Below, in pieces: positions 22,531-29,892 of a DNA stretch of 29,892 nt. The stretch is from Bacilli bacterium (GTDB lineage: Bacteria > Bacillota_I > Bacilli_A > RF39 > UBA660). The first letter of the stretch is position 1. Every line of letters begins with the position of its first letter. The notes below the pieces were generated by a model. It searched no databases and was not told the DNA's origin. It saw only the letters and a list, made by a program, of their open reading frames with translations. The position numbers were made by a program, and so were the translations under genes. The DNA lies in contig JAAVYQ010000036.1 of the NCBI GenBank assembly GCA_022791215.1, positions 1-29,892 of the forward strand, written 5' to 3'.

Positions 22531-24204
22531 ATGAAAACGAACGCTAAGTTCAAAATGATTGCAAGCATTGCGTCAGTCATACTAATAATTGTAGGAATGT
22601 TTGTTCCAAGCAATATTGGAATGCCGATGGAAATAATAGGAATGACAACTATATTTATACTTTCCATAATAAAATGGATTGTACCATCAGAAAAAAATAC
22701 AATTCTAAAATTATTAGGAATAATAGTGCTTTACCTAGGAGCACTAAGTTGGGTAATACCAGCAGCGACATTCCAATACGGAGAATTTCAAAGTTTAGGA
22801 TTAGAAAGGATGACACTATTTAATCTAATAGACTATCCATACCTATCAATACAATTCTTCTTACAACCAATGCTATTCATATTTGCGGTTGGAGGATTAT
22901 ATGGAATATTGTCTGAAACAGGAAAATTCAGAAATGTTTTAGACAAAATAGTCAAAAAATTAAAAGGAAAAGAAGAATATTTCTTAATAGGATCTTCACT
23001 AATACTAACAGTAGTAAGTGCCTTATTCGCGGCTAACGTTGAAAAAGGTGGACTATATGGACCTAACCTAGTATTATTCTTAATAATACCAACAATATCA
23101 GCAATAATACTACTAATGGGTTACGATAAAATGACTGCATTTTTAGCAAGTTTTATATCACCAATAATTGGTATAATTGGAGGAATCTACAGTCCAGCAA
23201 CTAGTTACATAAATGAAGTAGTTGGAAGTGATTACAGCACTGAACTAATATGGAAAATAGCATTATTAGTAATATGCTATGTAATGTACTTATTTGTACT
23301 TCTAAAACAAGCAAAAAAATCTAAAGAAAGAAAAATAGAAACAGAGAAAGATACAAAAGAAGAAGTAAATAAAAACAACATTCCTTTAATAGGTGAGAAA
23401 AAGCAAAGTAAAAAAGCAAGTTGGCCAATAATGTTAATACTTGGATTACTAATACTAGTAATGATATTAGGAATGTTCAACTGGGAAAAAATATTCAACA
23501 TTACGCTATTCTCAGACATACACACAAGTATAACTGAATTTGAAATAGGAAATCATAGAATATTTAATTATTTAATCGCAGGAATAACAGCCTTTGGAAC
23601 ATGGACATCACTATCAGAAATAACAGTTTTAACACTAGCAGCAGCATTAATAATAAGTCTTATATACAAGTTAGACTTTGAAACAATAATCACATCATTC
23701 ACAAAAGGTGTAAAACAAGTATTAAAACCTGTGATAATAATGACATTAGCATACACAATAGTAATAATAACTGCATACAATCCTTTCTTCATGAGCATAA
23801 CTGATTGGTTAATCAACTCACTAGGTGGAGGAATAATAGATGCTTTAGGAAAAGTAAGTTTCCTAAGTGGTGCTATGGACGTAATAAAACAAATAGTATA
23901 TATAATAGTTTGTGGACTAGATACTATAATAAGTACAATACTAAACATAGACATACTATATGTAATACAATCAGGATTACCTTACTTAGTAAGTTCATAC
24001 CCTGAAGCAACAAACTCACTTGCAATCATAACACAATCTTTGCATGGATTAACACTAATAATCGCACCTACATCAGCATTAATGTTAGTAGGGCTTGAAT
24101 ACTTAGGAATCTCATACAAAGAATGGTTAAAAACAAGTTGGAAACTAGTATTACAACTATTAGCAATCATTTTAATAGTAATACTAATAATAGTATTCAT
24201 ATAA
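22531..24204 (+). CDS. YfcC-like integral membrane transporter (DcuC/AbgT-type)
   Basis: A 557-residue protein with about twelve to thirteen hydrophobic segments in two blocks split by a charged cytoplasmic loop (about 255-295, KKSKERKIETEKDTKEE). Blocks such as FIFAVGGLYGILSETGKFRNVLDKIVKK-type text in the first half, and LKPVIIMTLAYTIVIIT with ITQSLHGLTLIIAPTSALML in the second, match YfcC-family carriers, a group related to C4-dicarboxylate and aminobenzoyl-glutamate permeases. Substrate is unknown; peptides, amino acids or dicarboxylates are options. AGGAGG lies 9 nt before the ATG; single-gene unit with its own promoter and terminator. Confidence 0.7.
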   Translation: MKTNAKFKMIASIASVILIIVGMFVPSNIGMPMEIIGMTTIFILSIIKWIVPSEKNTILKLLGIIVLYLGALSWVIPAATFQYGEFQSLGLERMTLFNLIDYPYLSIQFFLQPMLFIFAVGGLYGILSETGKFRNVLDKIVKKLKGKEEYFLIGSSLILTVVSALFAANVEKGGLYGPNLVLFLIIPTISAIILLMGYDKMTAFLASFISPIIGIIGGIYSPATSYINEVVGSDYSTELIWKIALLVICYVMYLFVLLKQAKKSKERKIETEKDTKEEVNKNNIPLIGEKKQSKKASWPIMLILGLLILVMILGMFNWEKIFNITLFSDIHTSITEFEIGNHRIFNYLIAGITAFGTWTSLSEITVLTLAAALIISLIYKLDFETIITSFTKGVKQVLKPVIIMTLAYTIVIITAYNPFFMSITDWLINSLGGGIIDALGKVSFLSGAMDVIKQIVYIIVCGLDTIISTILNIDILYVIQSGLPYLVSSYPEATNSLAIITQSLHGLTLIIAPTSALMLVGLEYLGISYKEWLKTSWKLVLQLLAIILIVILIIVFI

Positions 24205-24230
24205 AAATATCACGAAAGTGATGTTTTTTT
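24205..24230 (+). terminator. Terminator with GAAA tetraloop
   Basis: AAATATCAC (24205-24213), loop GAAA, GTGATGTTT (24218-24226, one G-U), then a T run. Confidence 0.85.
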
Positions 24231-24284
24231 GTATAAAAATTACTTAAAACACACAATATAACATAGAATATAAGAGAGGTGTTT

Positions 24285-26399
24285 ATGAATAAATATACAG
24301 AAGAACTAAAAAAAGTTTTAAAAGGAAGCGAAAACGAAGCAATAGAAAACAATGACACACTAGTTGGAACTGAACACGTACTACTAAGTATACTTAAAAC
24401 AGAGACTAGCATAACAGAAAACCTAAAAAAAGAAGGACTAACATACACCAAAATAAAAAACAAAATACCAAAAGGAAACAAAAAAGAAGATTACATATTT
24501 TACAAAAAAGAATTATTAAAAATAATAGAAGACATAATAATCAAAAAAAGTGATTTTGAAAGTGAAATAACACTACCAACACTAATGAGCAAAATTTTAG
24601 AAAATAACAACACTACAGCATATAAAATACTAAAATCATTAGAAATAGACATAATAAGTTTAAAAAACAATCTAATAGAAACTGACACAGAAGGCAAAAC
24701 ATTAGTCATAAAAGAACTTGCTACTAATCTAAACGAACTTGCTAAAAAAAACGAATTAGATAAAGTAATAGGAAGAGATAAAGAAATAGAAAGACTAATA
24801 GAAGTATTAGCAAGAAAAAACAAAAACAATCCTATACTAATAGGAGAAGCAGGTGTTGGAAAAACTGCGATAGTAGAAGAACTTGCAAGGAAAATAGTAA
24901 ATGGAGAAGTTCCAGAATTTCTTAAAAATAAAGAAATACTAAACCTAAACATAGCATCAGTAATCGCAGGAACAAAATATAGAGGAGAATTTGAAGAAAA
25001 ACTAGCAAATATAATAAAAGAATTAGAAAACAATAAAAATCTAATACTATTTATAGACGAAATACATACCATAGTAGGCGCAGGAGGAGCAGAAGGAGCG
25101 ATAGATGCATCTAACATACTAAAGCCAGCCTTAGCGAGAGGAAAAATAAAATGTATAGGAGCAACCACAAATGCCGAATTCAAAACAAGCATAGAAAAAG
25201 ACAAAGCACTAGAAAGAAGATTTCAAAAAATTTATATACATGAACCCAACGAAGAAGAAACAAAAAACATACTAAAGAAAATAAAAAAAGACTACGAAAA
25301 ATTTCACAACGTAATAATACCCGACAAAATATTAGACGAGATGATAAGACTTGTAGGAAAATACATAATAGATAGAAATGAACCCGATAAAAGTATAGAC
25401 ATACTAGACGAAATATGTGCAACTACAAGTATAATAGAAAAAAACAATGAATACAAAAAAATAAACTCAAAAATAGAAGAACTAAACAAAGAGAAAAACA
25501 AATATTTAATACAAAAAGACATACTAAATGCTAGTCTAACAAAAGAAAAAATAAACAATTTACAAAACAAACTAGCGCAAACGAAAAAAGAAAAAAACAA
25601 AAACAAAGTAACAATGAATACACTCAAAAAAGTATTAGAAAATAAAACTAACAGTAAAATATTTGAATTAGAAGACAAAAAATATCTAACAAACTTAAAC
25701 ACGCAACTAAAAAACATAATAGTTGGACAAAACGAAGCAATAGATAAAATAACAAAAATAACATCTAACTACACAGAAAAAACAACCAACAAACCATACT
25801 CTATACTAATAAAAGGAAGCATAGGAACAGGGAAAACAACATTAATAAAAGAATATGCAAAAATACTTAAATATAATCTATTAACACTAGACATGAACGA
25901 ATTTACGAATGAAATATCAATAAATAAAATAATAGGAAGTCCTGCAGGATATGTAGGATACGATGAAAAAAATACAATATTTGAAAGTCTAAAAAACTTC
26001 CCACTATCAATAATTGTAATAGATAACTATGAAACCGCACATAAAGAAGTATCAAATACAATCAACAAAATACTTGAAACAGGAGAACTAAAATTATCAA
26101 ACAATCAAACAATCAAATTCAACAACACACTATTTATATTTACAACAACAGACACAAAAATAAAAGAAAACATAGGATTTATAAAAAACAATAATGAAAA
26201 CAAAAGAGAAAACTTTAACACTATAATAGAATTACAAGAACTAAGTTTAGAAAACATAAAAGAAATAATAAAAAGAAAAAACAAAAACATAACTGAAAAA
26301 ACAATAAATGAAATAATAAATAAATCTAATTACAAACACTATGGAGCAAAACATATAGAAACTCTTATAAATGAAAGTTATATGGAAATTATAGTATAG
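24285..26399 (+). CDS. ClpC-like AAA+ unfoldase with a degenerate second ATPase domain
   Basis: A 704-residue Clp/Hsp100 protein (ClpC is about 810). Residues 1-130 are a Clp N-domain, followed by AAA1 with Walker A GEAGVGKT (187-194), Walker B ILFIDE (254-259), pore loop KYRGEFEE and the Arg finger ALERRF (308-313). A short coiled middle segment (about 385-450) follows. AAA2 keeps Walker A GSIGTGKT (511-518) and pore loop GYVGY (555-559), but Walker B is VIDN (578-581) without the Glu, the LNRID Arg-finger block is missing, and sensor 2 is GAK, not GAR. The IGF tripeptide at 630-632 sits where ClpP-binding loops lie. The start is ATG 24285, with AGAGG 5 nt upstream. No ctsR or mcsAB neighbours. 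Confidence 0.87.
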   Translation: MNKYTEELKKVLKGSENEAIENNDTLVGTEHVLLSILKTETSITENLKKEGLTYTKIKNKIPKGNKKEDYIFYKKELLKIIEDIIIKKSDFESEITLPTLMSKILENNNTTAYKILKSLEIDIISLKNNLIETDTEGKTLVIKELATNLNELAKKNELDKVIGRDKEIERLIEVLARKNKNNPILIGEAGVGKTAIVEELARKIVNGEVPEFLKNKEILNLNIASVIAGTKYRGEFEEKLANIIKELENNKNLILFIDEIHTIVGAGGAEGAIDASNILKPALARGKIKCIGATTNAEFKTSIEKDKALERRFQKIYIHEPNEEETKNILKKIKKDYEKFHNVIIPDKILDEMIRLVGKYIIDRNEPDKSIDILDEICATTSIIEKNNEYKKINSKIEELNKEKNKYLIQKDILNASLTKEKINNLQNKLAQTKKEKNKNKVTMNTLKKVLENKTNSKIFELEDKKYLTNLNTQLKNIIVGQNEAIDKITKITSNYTEKTTNKPYSILIKGSIGTGKTTLIKEYAKILKYNLLTLDMNEFTNEISINKIIGSPAGYVGYDEKNTIFESLKNFPLSIIVIDNYETAHKEVSNTINKILETGELKLSNNQTIKFNNTLFIFTTTDTKIKENIGFIKNNNENKRENFNTIIELQELSLENIKEIIKRKNKNITEKTINEIINKSNYKHYGAKHIETLINESYMEIIV

Positions 26400-26411
26400 A
26401 CAAGCTAAATA

Positions 26412-26420
26412 TGATATAAT
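26412..26420 (+). promoter_or_regulatory. Extended -10 promoter of the zinc protease gene
   Basis: TGATATAAT, identical to elements at 980 and 7311, 20 nt before the ATG at 26441. Confidence 0.6.
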
Positions 26421-26440
26421 TTAAAACAAGGAGAGTGTAT

Positions 26441-27106
26441 ATGGAAACATTAAGTATATTAGTAATTATATTTTTACCCTTAATCGCACAACTATATATA
26501 AGTCTCACATACAAAACAAGTCTAAAAAAAGAAGCAAGCAAAGAACAAACAGGATTTGATGTAGCGAGACAAATACTAGACAAACATGGATTACAGGATG
26601 TCTTAATATTAGAAACAAATGGAACATTAACAGATCACTACGATCCATCAAGAAAAGTAGTAAAACTATCAAAAAACATATATAGAGGGACAAATATAGC
26701 TGCTAACGCAGTAGCAGCACATGAAGTTGGACATGCCATACAAGACAAAGAAGGTTACACATTTTTAAAAATAAGAAGTCTAATATTCCCAATAGTAAGC
26801 ATAACATCAAGATTATCTTACATAATAATACTATTAGGATTCTTCTTCGAAGCAACAAACCTAATATGGCTAGGAATAATAACTGTAGGAATAGGCGTAA
26901 TATTTCAAATAATAACATTACCAGTAGAATTTAATGCATCAAGCCGAGCATTAATCGAACTAAATGAATTAAACCTAGTAAACGAAAAAGACTTAGCAGA
27001 CATGAGGAAAATGCTTTCGGCAGCAGCATTTACTTATGTAGCAAGTACAATAGCAGAAATATTCCAACTAATGAGACTAATAAACATGGTAAACGATAGA
27101 AACTGA
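26441..27106 (+). CDS. YugP-like membrane zinc metallopeptidase
   Basis: A 221-residue protein of the neutral zinc metallopeptidase family. An N-terminal membrane helix (1-20) is followed by TGFDVARQILD, the DHYDP block and the zinc-binding AAHEVGHAIQ (HEVGH), then two more hydrophobic segments (about 110-155) and a C-terminal ALIELNELNLV helix and AAAFTYVASTIAEIFQL. Substrates are unknown in the family. The start is ATG 26441, with AGGAG 7 nt upstream; an in-frame GTG two codons earlier is too close to that site. Its 3' end overlaps the convergent FemAB gene by 77 nt. Confidence 0.9.
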   Translation: METLSILVIIFLPLIAQLYISLTYKTSLKKEASKEQTGFDVARQILDKHGLQDVLILETNGTLTDHYDPSRKVVKLSKNIYRGTNIAANAVAAHEVGHAIQDKEGYTFLKIRSLIFPIVSITSRLSYIIILLGFFFEATNLIWLGIITVGIGVIFQIITLPVEFNASSRALIELNELNLVNEKDLADMRKMLSAAAFTYVASTIAEIFQLMRLINMVNDRN

Positions 27107-28277
27107 AAACCTCAGTTTTTTTCTTTACACTTAAAACAAAAGATTTAAGAACGCTATAAAACTTAAACAAATATCTATAAAGCAAATAATAAATATAATT
27201 AACAACTAGATCAAATTCTCCAATATATTCCACTACATAACCACCAAATCCACGTTTAAATTCATAAATACCATAACTTTTAGAATCCTTATTAAAATCC
27301 CCACTAATACCACCAAAATCATAAACAGAAAGATTATTACTCAAAGCATAATTAATCATTAAAAACTGCATCTTATACTGAAAATTAAAAGCCATATAAT
27401 CCTTAAAAGTCCCACCATAAACATAATGCAAACTATTACTATCAACAATAAAAACACCTGCAGTTACTGGAATAAAATCTCTATTATCCATTTTAATCTT
27501 ATCATATAACTTATCACCTTCAAACGATTTAAGAAACTCGTCCCTAACAAGATAAATAATAAGTAACTTTGCTTTCTCTCTAAAAGACTTCATAATTTGC
27601 ACATAATAATCCAAAGAACGGTCGTAACAATTATGTCTATTACAAGTATGCTCCATAATAGACTTAAAATCCGATAAATTACTATCATCAACTTCCCTAA
27701 CAACATACGGATAAATATCACTCTTTCTAATACATCTCTTGCATCTCTTATCCATACCATCAAACAAATTATAACTCTTATCCAAATTCAAATAAAAAGA
27801 CCACCTAAATTGAATATCATTACTAAACCCAGTAGTAAACCCCATATGCTTATAACCCAAACTTTTTAAAAATTTGACTAACACCATATTATTATTTTCC
27901 CCTACTACATTTCCATTCAAATCCCTATCACAATAAGAAATCAAAGGATCCATCTTAAAGAAAAAACCTCCATTAGACTTAACAAACTTCTTAATATTAA
28001 TTGTAAAAAACTCTAACAAATCCAAATCATTAAAATCACACAAAAAACCTCTAGGAGCATAAAAAATCTTTTTTCCAAAAAAGACATTCTTAGAAAGTAG
28101 CAAAGAAGCAGCAACAAACTTTTCACCATCATAAACAGCAACAAAGAAACTACTCCAACCTGTTAATGATTTCAAACCACCCCAACTTACAGTTTGAAAA
28201 TAACTACTATTAAGAAAATTATTTTCTATATACTTAAATTCTTGTTCCGTAATTAACATAAAAGTTAAATTTCTCAC
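27030..28277 (-). CDS. FemABX-family peptidoglycan peptidyltransferase
   Basis: A 415-residue protein with the two GNAT-like lobes of the Fem family: YFQTVSWGGLKSLTGW at the N-terminus, FVAASLLLSKNVFFGKKIFYAPRG, FFFKMDPLI, and in the second lobe AGVFIVDSNSLHYVYGGT and DFGGISGDF with GIYEFKRGFGG. These enzymes use aminoacyl-tRNA to add amino acids to the lipid II peptide. The helical arm between the lobes (KRCKRCIRKS onwards) is present. Start GTG at 28277 has AGGTG 5 nt upstream. The last 30 or so residues (from KKKTEVFS) are hydrophobic, cross the terminator and run antisense to the protease gene, and are probably a recent extension. Confidence 0.9.
   Translation of the reverse strand: MRNLTFMLITEQEFKYIENNFLNSSYFQTVSWGGLKSLTGWSSFFVAVYDGEKFVAASLLLSKNVFFGKKIFYAPRGFLCDFNDLDLLEFFTINIKKFVKSNGGFFFKMDPLISYCDRDLNGNVVGENNNMVLVKFLKSLGYKHMGFTTGFSNDIQFRWSFYLNLDKSYNLFDGMDKRCKRCIRKSDIYPYVVREVDDSNLSDFKSIMEHTCNRHNCYDRSLDYYVQIMKSFREKAKLLIIYLVRDEFLKSFEGDKLYDKIKMDNRDFIPVTAGVFIVDSNSLHYVYGGTFKDYMAFNFQYKMQFLMINYALSNNLSVYDFGGISGDFNKDSKSYGIYEFKRGFGGYVVEYIGEFDLVVNYIYYLLYRYLFKFYSVLKSFVLSVKKKTEVFSFYRLPCLLVSLVGIFLLLYLLHK
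27100..27123 (+). terminator. Terminator of the zinc protease gene
   Basis: AAACTGA (27100-27106, containing the stop) pairs with TCAGTTT (27112-27118) over a 5-nt loop, followed by T to 27122. It lies inside the present 3' end of the FemAB frame. Confidence 0.85.
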
Positions 28278-28388
28278 ACAATCACCTACTTTAATAATAA
28301 TAAATAAATTATACTAACTATTAAAAATAAGTGTTTTAACAATTTCTTATAAAATTCTTAAATTTTTATTAACATTAATTTAAAACAT

Positions 28389-28412
28389 AAAAAAACAGCA
28401 TAACTAAATGCT
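28389..28412 (-). terminator. Terminator of rpsF-ssb-rpsR
   Basis: On the minus strand AGCAT (28412-28408) and ATGCT (28401-28397) form a stem that begins at the rpsR stop codon and is followed by a T run. Confidence 0.75.
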
Positions 28413-28626
28413 ATTTCACAAATGGAATTAATCCCATAAATCTTGCTCTTTTAACTTGCATAGCAATATATCTTTGATGTTTAGAACAAGCACCTGTCAT
28501 TCTCTTAGGTAGAATTCTACCTCTTTCATTTATATACTTACTAATAATTGGTACATCCTTATAATCAACACTCTTATTAGCACACATTTGACAAATTTTC
28601 TTTTTTCTAGGATAAAAATCCTTCAT
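28411..28626 (-). CDS. rpsR: 30S ribosomal protein S18, zinc-binding form
   Basis: A 71-residue S18 with ISKYINERGRILPKRMTGACSKHQRYIA, the family core. It keeps CQMC near the N-terminus and the C and H of ACSKH, the pattern of the zinc-carrying (C+) form rather than the zinc-free one. AGGAGG precedes the ATG by 7 nt. Last gene of the classic rpsF-ssb-rpsR operon. Confidence 0.97.
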   Translation of the reverse strand: MKDFYPRKKKICQMCANKSVDYKDVPIISKYINERGRILPKRMTGACSKHQRYIAMQVKRARFMGLIPFVK

Positions 28627-28642
28627 AATATTTCCTCCTCAC

Positions 28643-29128
28643 TTAAAATGGTAAATCATCATCACTTAAAGACACTTCACTACCAAAATTTTTAAATGGA
28701 TCCTCAACAGAAACATCAACTCCCATTTCAGGGCTTGGTTCATCCATATAAACTGAACTTGTAGTATCCACATAAGCATTAACAGGACCTTGAGAAGAAG
28801 AAGCATTATTCTTTCCACTACTCATAAACTCAACATTATCTGCTATAACTTCAGTAACATATCTCTTGCTTCCATCTTGAGCATCATAACTTCTCGTTTG
28901 AATTCTCCCATCACAACCTATTAAACTACCCTTAGTAACATACTTACCTACATTTTCAGCTTGTCTACCAAATACTGAAACATTTATAAAATCGGCATCA
29001 ACATTGCCATCCTTATTTTTAAAAGTTCTATTAATAGCCAAAGAAAACGAAGCCACAGTATTCCCTGTTGGTAAAGTTCTAACCTCTGGATCCCTAGTAA
29101 GTCTTCCCACTAGTATTACTTTATTCAT
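28643..29128 (-). CDS. ssb: Single-stranded DNA-binding protein
   Basis: A 161-residue SSB: an N-terminal OB-fold (1-105) with MNKVILVGRLTRDPEVR, FSLAINRTFKN and FINVSVFGRQAENVGKYV, a flexible linker, and the acidic C-terminal tip SDDDLPF that recruits replication and repair proteins. Full length. It lies 4 nt after rpsF and 16 nt before rpsR, so replication and ribosome production share one transcript. Confidence 0.97.
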   Translation of the reverse strand: MNKVILVGRLTRDPEVRTLPTGNTVASFSLAINRTFKNKDGNVDADFINVSVFGRQAENVGKYVTKGSLIGCDGRIQTRSYDAQDGSKRYVTEVIADNVEFMSSGKNNASSSQGPVNAYVDTTSSVYMDEPSPEMGVDVSVEDPFKNFGSEVSLSDDDLPF

Positions 29129-29132
29129 ACTA

Positions 29133-29423
29133 CTACACTTCCTCTCTTATAATTAAATGTCTTAAAATCTTTTCATCGATTAAGGCTTTTCTATCAAACT
29201 CTTTGACAGCGTCGCTATTACATTCAACATTAAGTAAGTGATAGTATCCTCTAACTTGTTTCTTAATTTCATAAGCTAATTTCTTTTGTCCCAAATCCTT
29301 AGAACTTTCAATCTTAGCACCCAAATCAGTCAAAACATTTTCAAAAGACTTAACAGTTTCTTTAACTTCATCCTCTGTAATATCAGCTCTTACAATGAAC
29401 ATAATCTCATACTTATTCATCAT
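29133..29423 (-). CDS. rpsF: 30S ribosomal protein S6
   Basis: A 96-residue S6 with NKYEIMFIVRADITEDEV, LGQKKLAYEIKKQVRGYYHLLN and LRHLIIREE. Full length. GGAGG (29429-29433 region) precedes two adjacent ATG codons; the first at 29423 has 4-nt spacing and the second, at 29420, 7-nt spacing, so either may be used. First gene of the operon, with promoter and structured leader upstream. Confidence 0.97.
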   Translation of the reverse strand: MMNKYEIMFIVRADITEDEVKETVKSFENVLTDLGAKIESSKDLGQKKLAYEIKKQVRGYYHLLNVECNSDAVKEFDRKALIDEKILRHLIIREEV

Positions 29424-29446
29424 TTCACCTCCTTATGGTCTAAATG

Positions 29447-29481
29447 GCTTCTTAATAATAAGAAGCAAGGAGCTTTTGCTC
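29447..29481 (-). promoter_or_regulatory. Structured leader of rpsF (possible S6:S18 leader)
   Basis: Two hairpins lie in the roughly 60-nt leader: GAGC/GCTC (29470-29481, AAAA loop on the minus strand) and GCTTCTT/AAGAAGC (29447-29466). S6 operons often carry an S6:S18-binding leader; I see hairpins in the right place but cannot confirm the binding motif. Confidence 0.45.
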
Positions 29482-29491
29482 TTTCGTTCGT

Positions 29492-29520
29492 ATTATAACA
29501 AATATAACTTCATTTGTCTA
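29492..29520 (-). promoter_or_regulatory. Promoter of rpsF-ssb-rpsR
   Basis: On the minus strand TAGACA (29520-29515), a 17-nt spacer and TATAAT (29497-29492), with a start near 29485. Confidence 0.85.
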
Positions 29521-29569
29521 GGAAAATAATATGTCAATACGAAAATAAAATGTACAAAAATATAGAAAA

Positions 29570-29595
29570 AAGAACTCATGTTACTATAAGTTCTT
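29570..29595 (-). terminator. Terminator of the DUF975 gene
   Basis: AAGAACT and AGTTCTT (29595-29589 and 29576-29570 on the minus strand) form a 7-bp stem overlapping the stop codon, followed by T. Confidence 0.8.
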
Positions 29596-29892
29596 AATCT
29601 TTTTTAACTCATCATAATACATTGTAAGAGACACTGTTGAATAAGGAACTACATAAATAAGTGCAATACCTAAAGTTAACATACAAAGAAAATACCATCC
29701 TATAAAACTTAACATAAACAAAAGAATATCTCCCTTATAACCGTTAGTAAGTCTTTTACTTTCAGAAAGTATATCATTAACAGCAAGATCACAATTATCT
29801 ATTAAGACATAATTACACATAGAATATGATAAATAAGCTATAATTCCTGGTACTACGAATAGAAATGCCCAAAGTACACTAAACAACGATAC
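29584..29892 (-). CDS. DUF975-family integral membrane protein, C-terminal part
   Basis: About 102 residues are visible; the frame stays open to the window edge, so the start lies outside. Two to three hydrophobic segments hold the family pattern: FVVPGIIAYLSYSMCNYVLIDN, then SESKRLTNGYKGDILLFML with SFIGWYFLCMLTLGIALIYVVPY. The family is of unknown function. Codon choice (T/G-ending) matches other minus-strand genes. Confidence 0.8.
   Translation of the reverse strand, partial: VSLFSVLWAFLFVVPGIIAYLSYSMCNYVLIDNCDLAVNDILSESKRLTNGYKGDILLFMLSFIGWYFLCMLTLGIALIYVVPYSTVSLTMYYDELKKIKNL

Noticed and set aside
21052..26399. Long A-rich, lysine-coding stretches looking like low-complexity repeats
   Set aside because: They are explained by AT-rich composition and A/C-ending codons in intact coding frames; no unit repeat was found.
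1..29892. CRISPR arrays, tRNA genes, insertion sequences or prophage
   Set aside because: No direct-repeat array, tRNA T-arm and acceptor pattern, transposase motif or phage structural gene was recognised on either strand.

Overview
The window is a piece of a strongly AT-rich bacterial chromosome with the gene content of a low-GC Bacillota (Bacilli-like) organism: rpsF-ssb-rpsR and rplM-rpsI operons, a T-box ahead of a class II lysS, a FemAB-type peptidoglycan transferase, a YugP-type zinc protease, a ClpC-type AAA+ protein, double-glycine leader peptide chemistry and good Shine-Dalgarno sites. UGA is a normal stop (for example at 10706-10708, 13290-13292 and 22147-22149), so this is not a code-4 mollicute. 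A superoxide reductase points to an anaerobe. An uncultured gut-type Bacilli lineage is my best guess, held loosely. No tRNA, rRNA, CRISPR array, transposase or phage gene was seen.

Layout. 1-2340: an HD-GYP protein and an nfeD-stomatin pair. 2392-6283: a two-gene heterodimeric ABC exporter with its own consensus promoter. Divergent from it, at 6591-6707, lies a 38-codon gene for a double-glycine-leader peptide whose 26-residue mature part is cationic and amphipathic; the shared intergenic region is rich in GTAAAA/TTTTAC dyads and the peptide mRNA seems to have a structured 3' end. 6847-9260: superoxide reductase, then a CmpB-type membrane protein and a family 2 glycosyltransferase. 9348-11644: lipoprotein, phosphatidylserine decarboxylase and diacylglycerol-kinase-type lipid kinase. 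11713-15051: a frameshifted small gene, HtrA protease overlapped by an Abi_2 (HEPN) abortive infection protein, an unknown gene and another frameshifted gene. 15113-16063: rplM-rpsI with leader and promoter. 16222-18367: a surface protein of Cys-paired repeats and a tRNA-dihydrouridine synthase that appears leaderless. 18365-19212: a free-standing structured RNA with its own promoter and terminator, tail to tail with a frameshifted DUF3800 gene. 19302-22421: T-box, lysS and three unknown genes. 22531-27106: YfcC-like transporter, ClpC-like protein with a degenerate second ATPase domain, and YugP-like protease. 27030-29892: FemAB protein, rpsF-ssb-rpsR and the end of a DUF975 membrane protein.

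The plus strand is C-rich over G and A-rich over T in genes of both orientations, so plus-strand genes end codons in A/C and minus-strand genes in T/G. Both ribosomal operons lie on the minus strand, which is probably the leading strand. The most promising material is the GG-leader peptide with its divergent ABC exporter and regulatory region, and the DUF3800-linked noncoding RNA. Four accessory genes have reading-frame breaks or lost stops at A/T homopolymers, while the conserved housekeeping genes read through cleanly.
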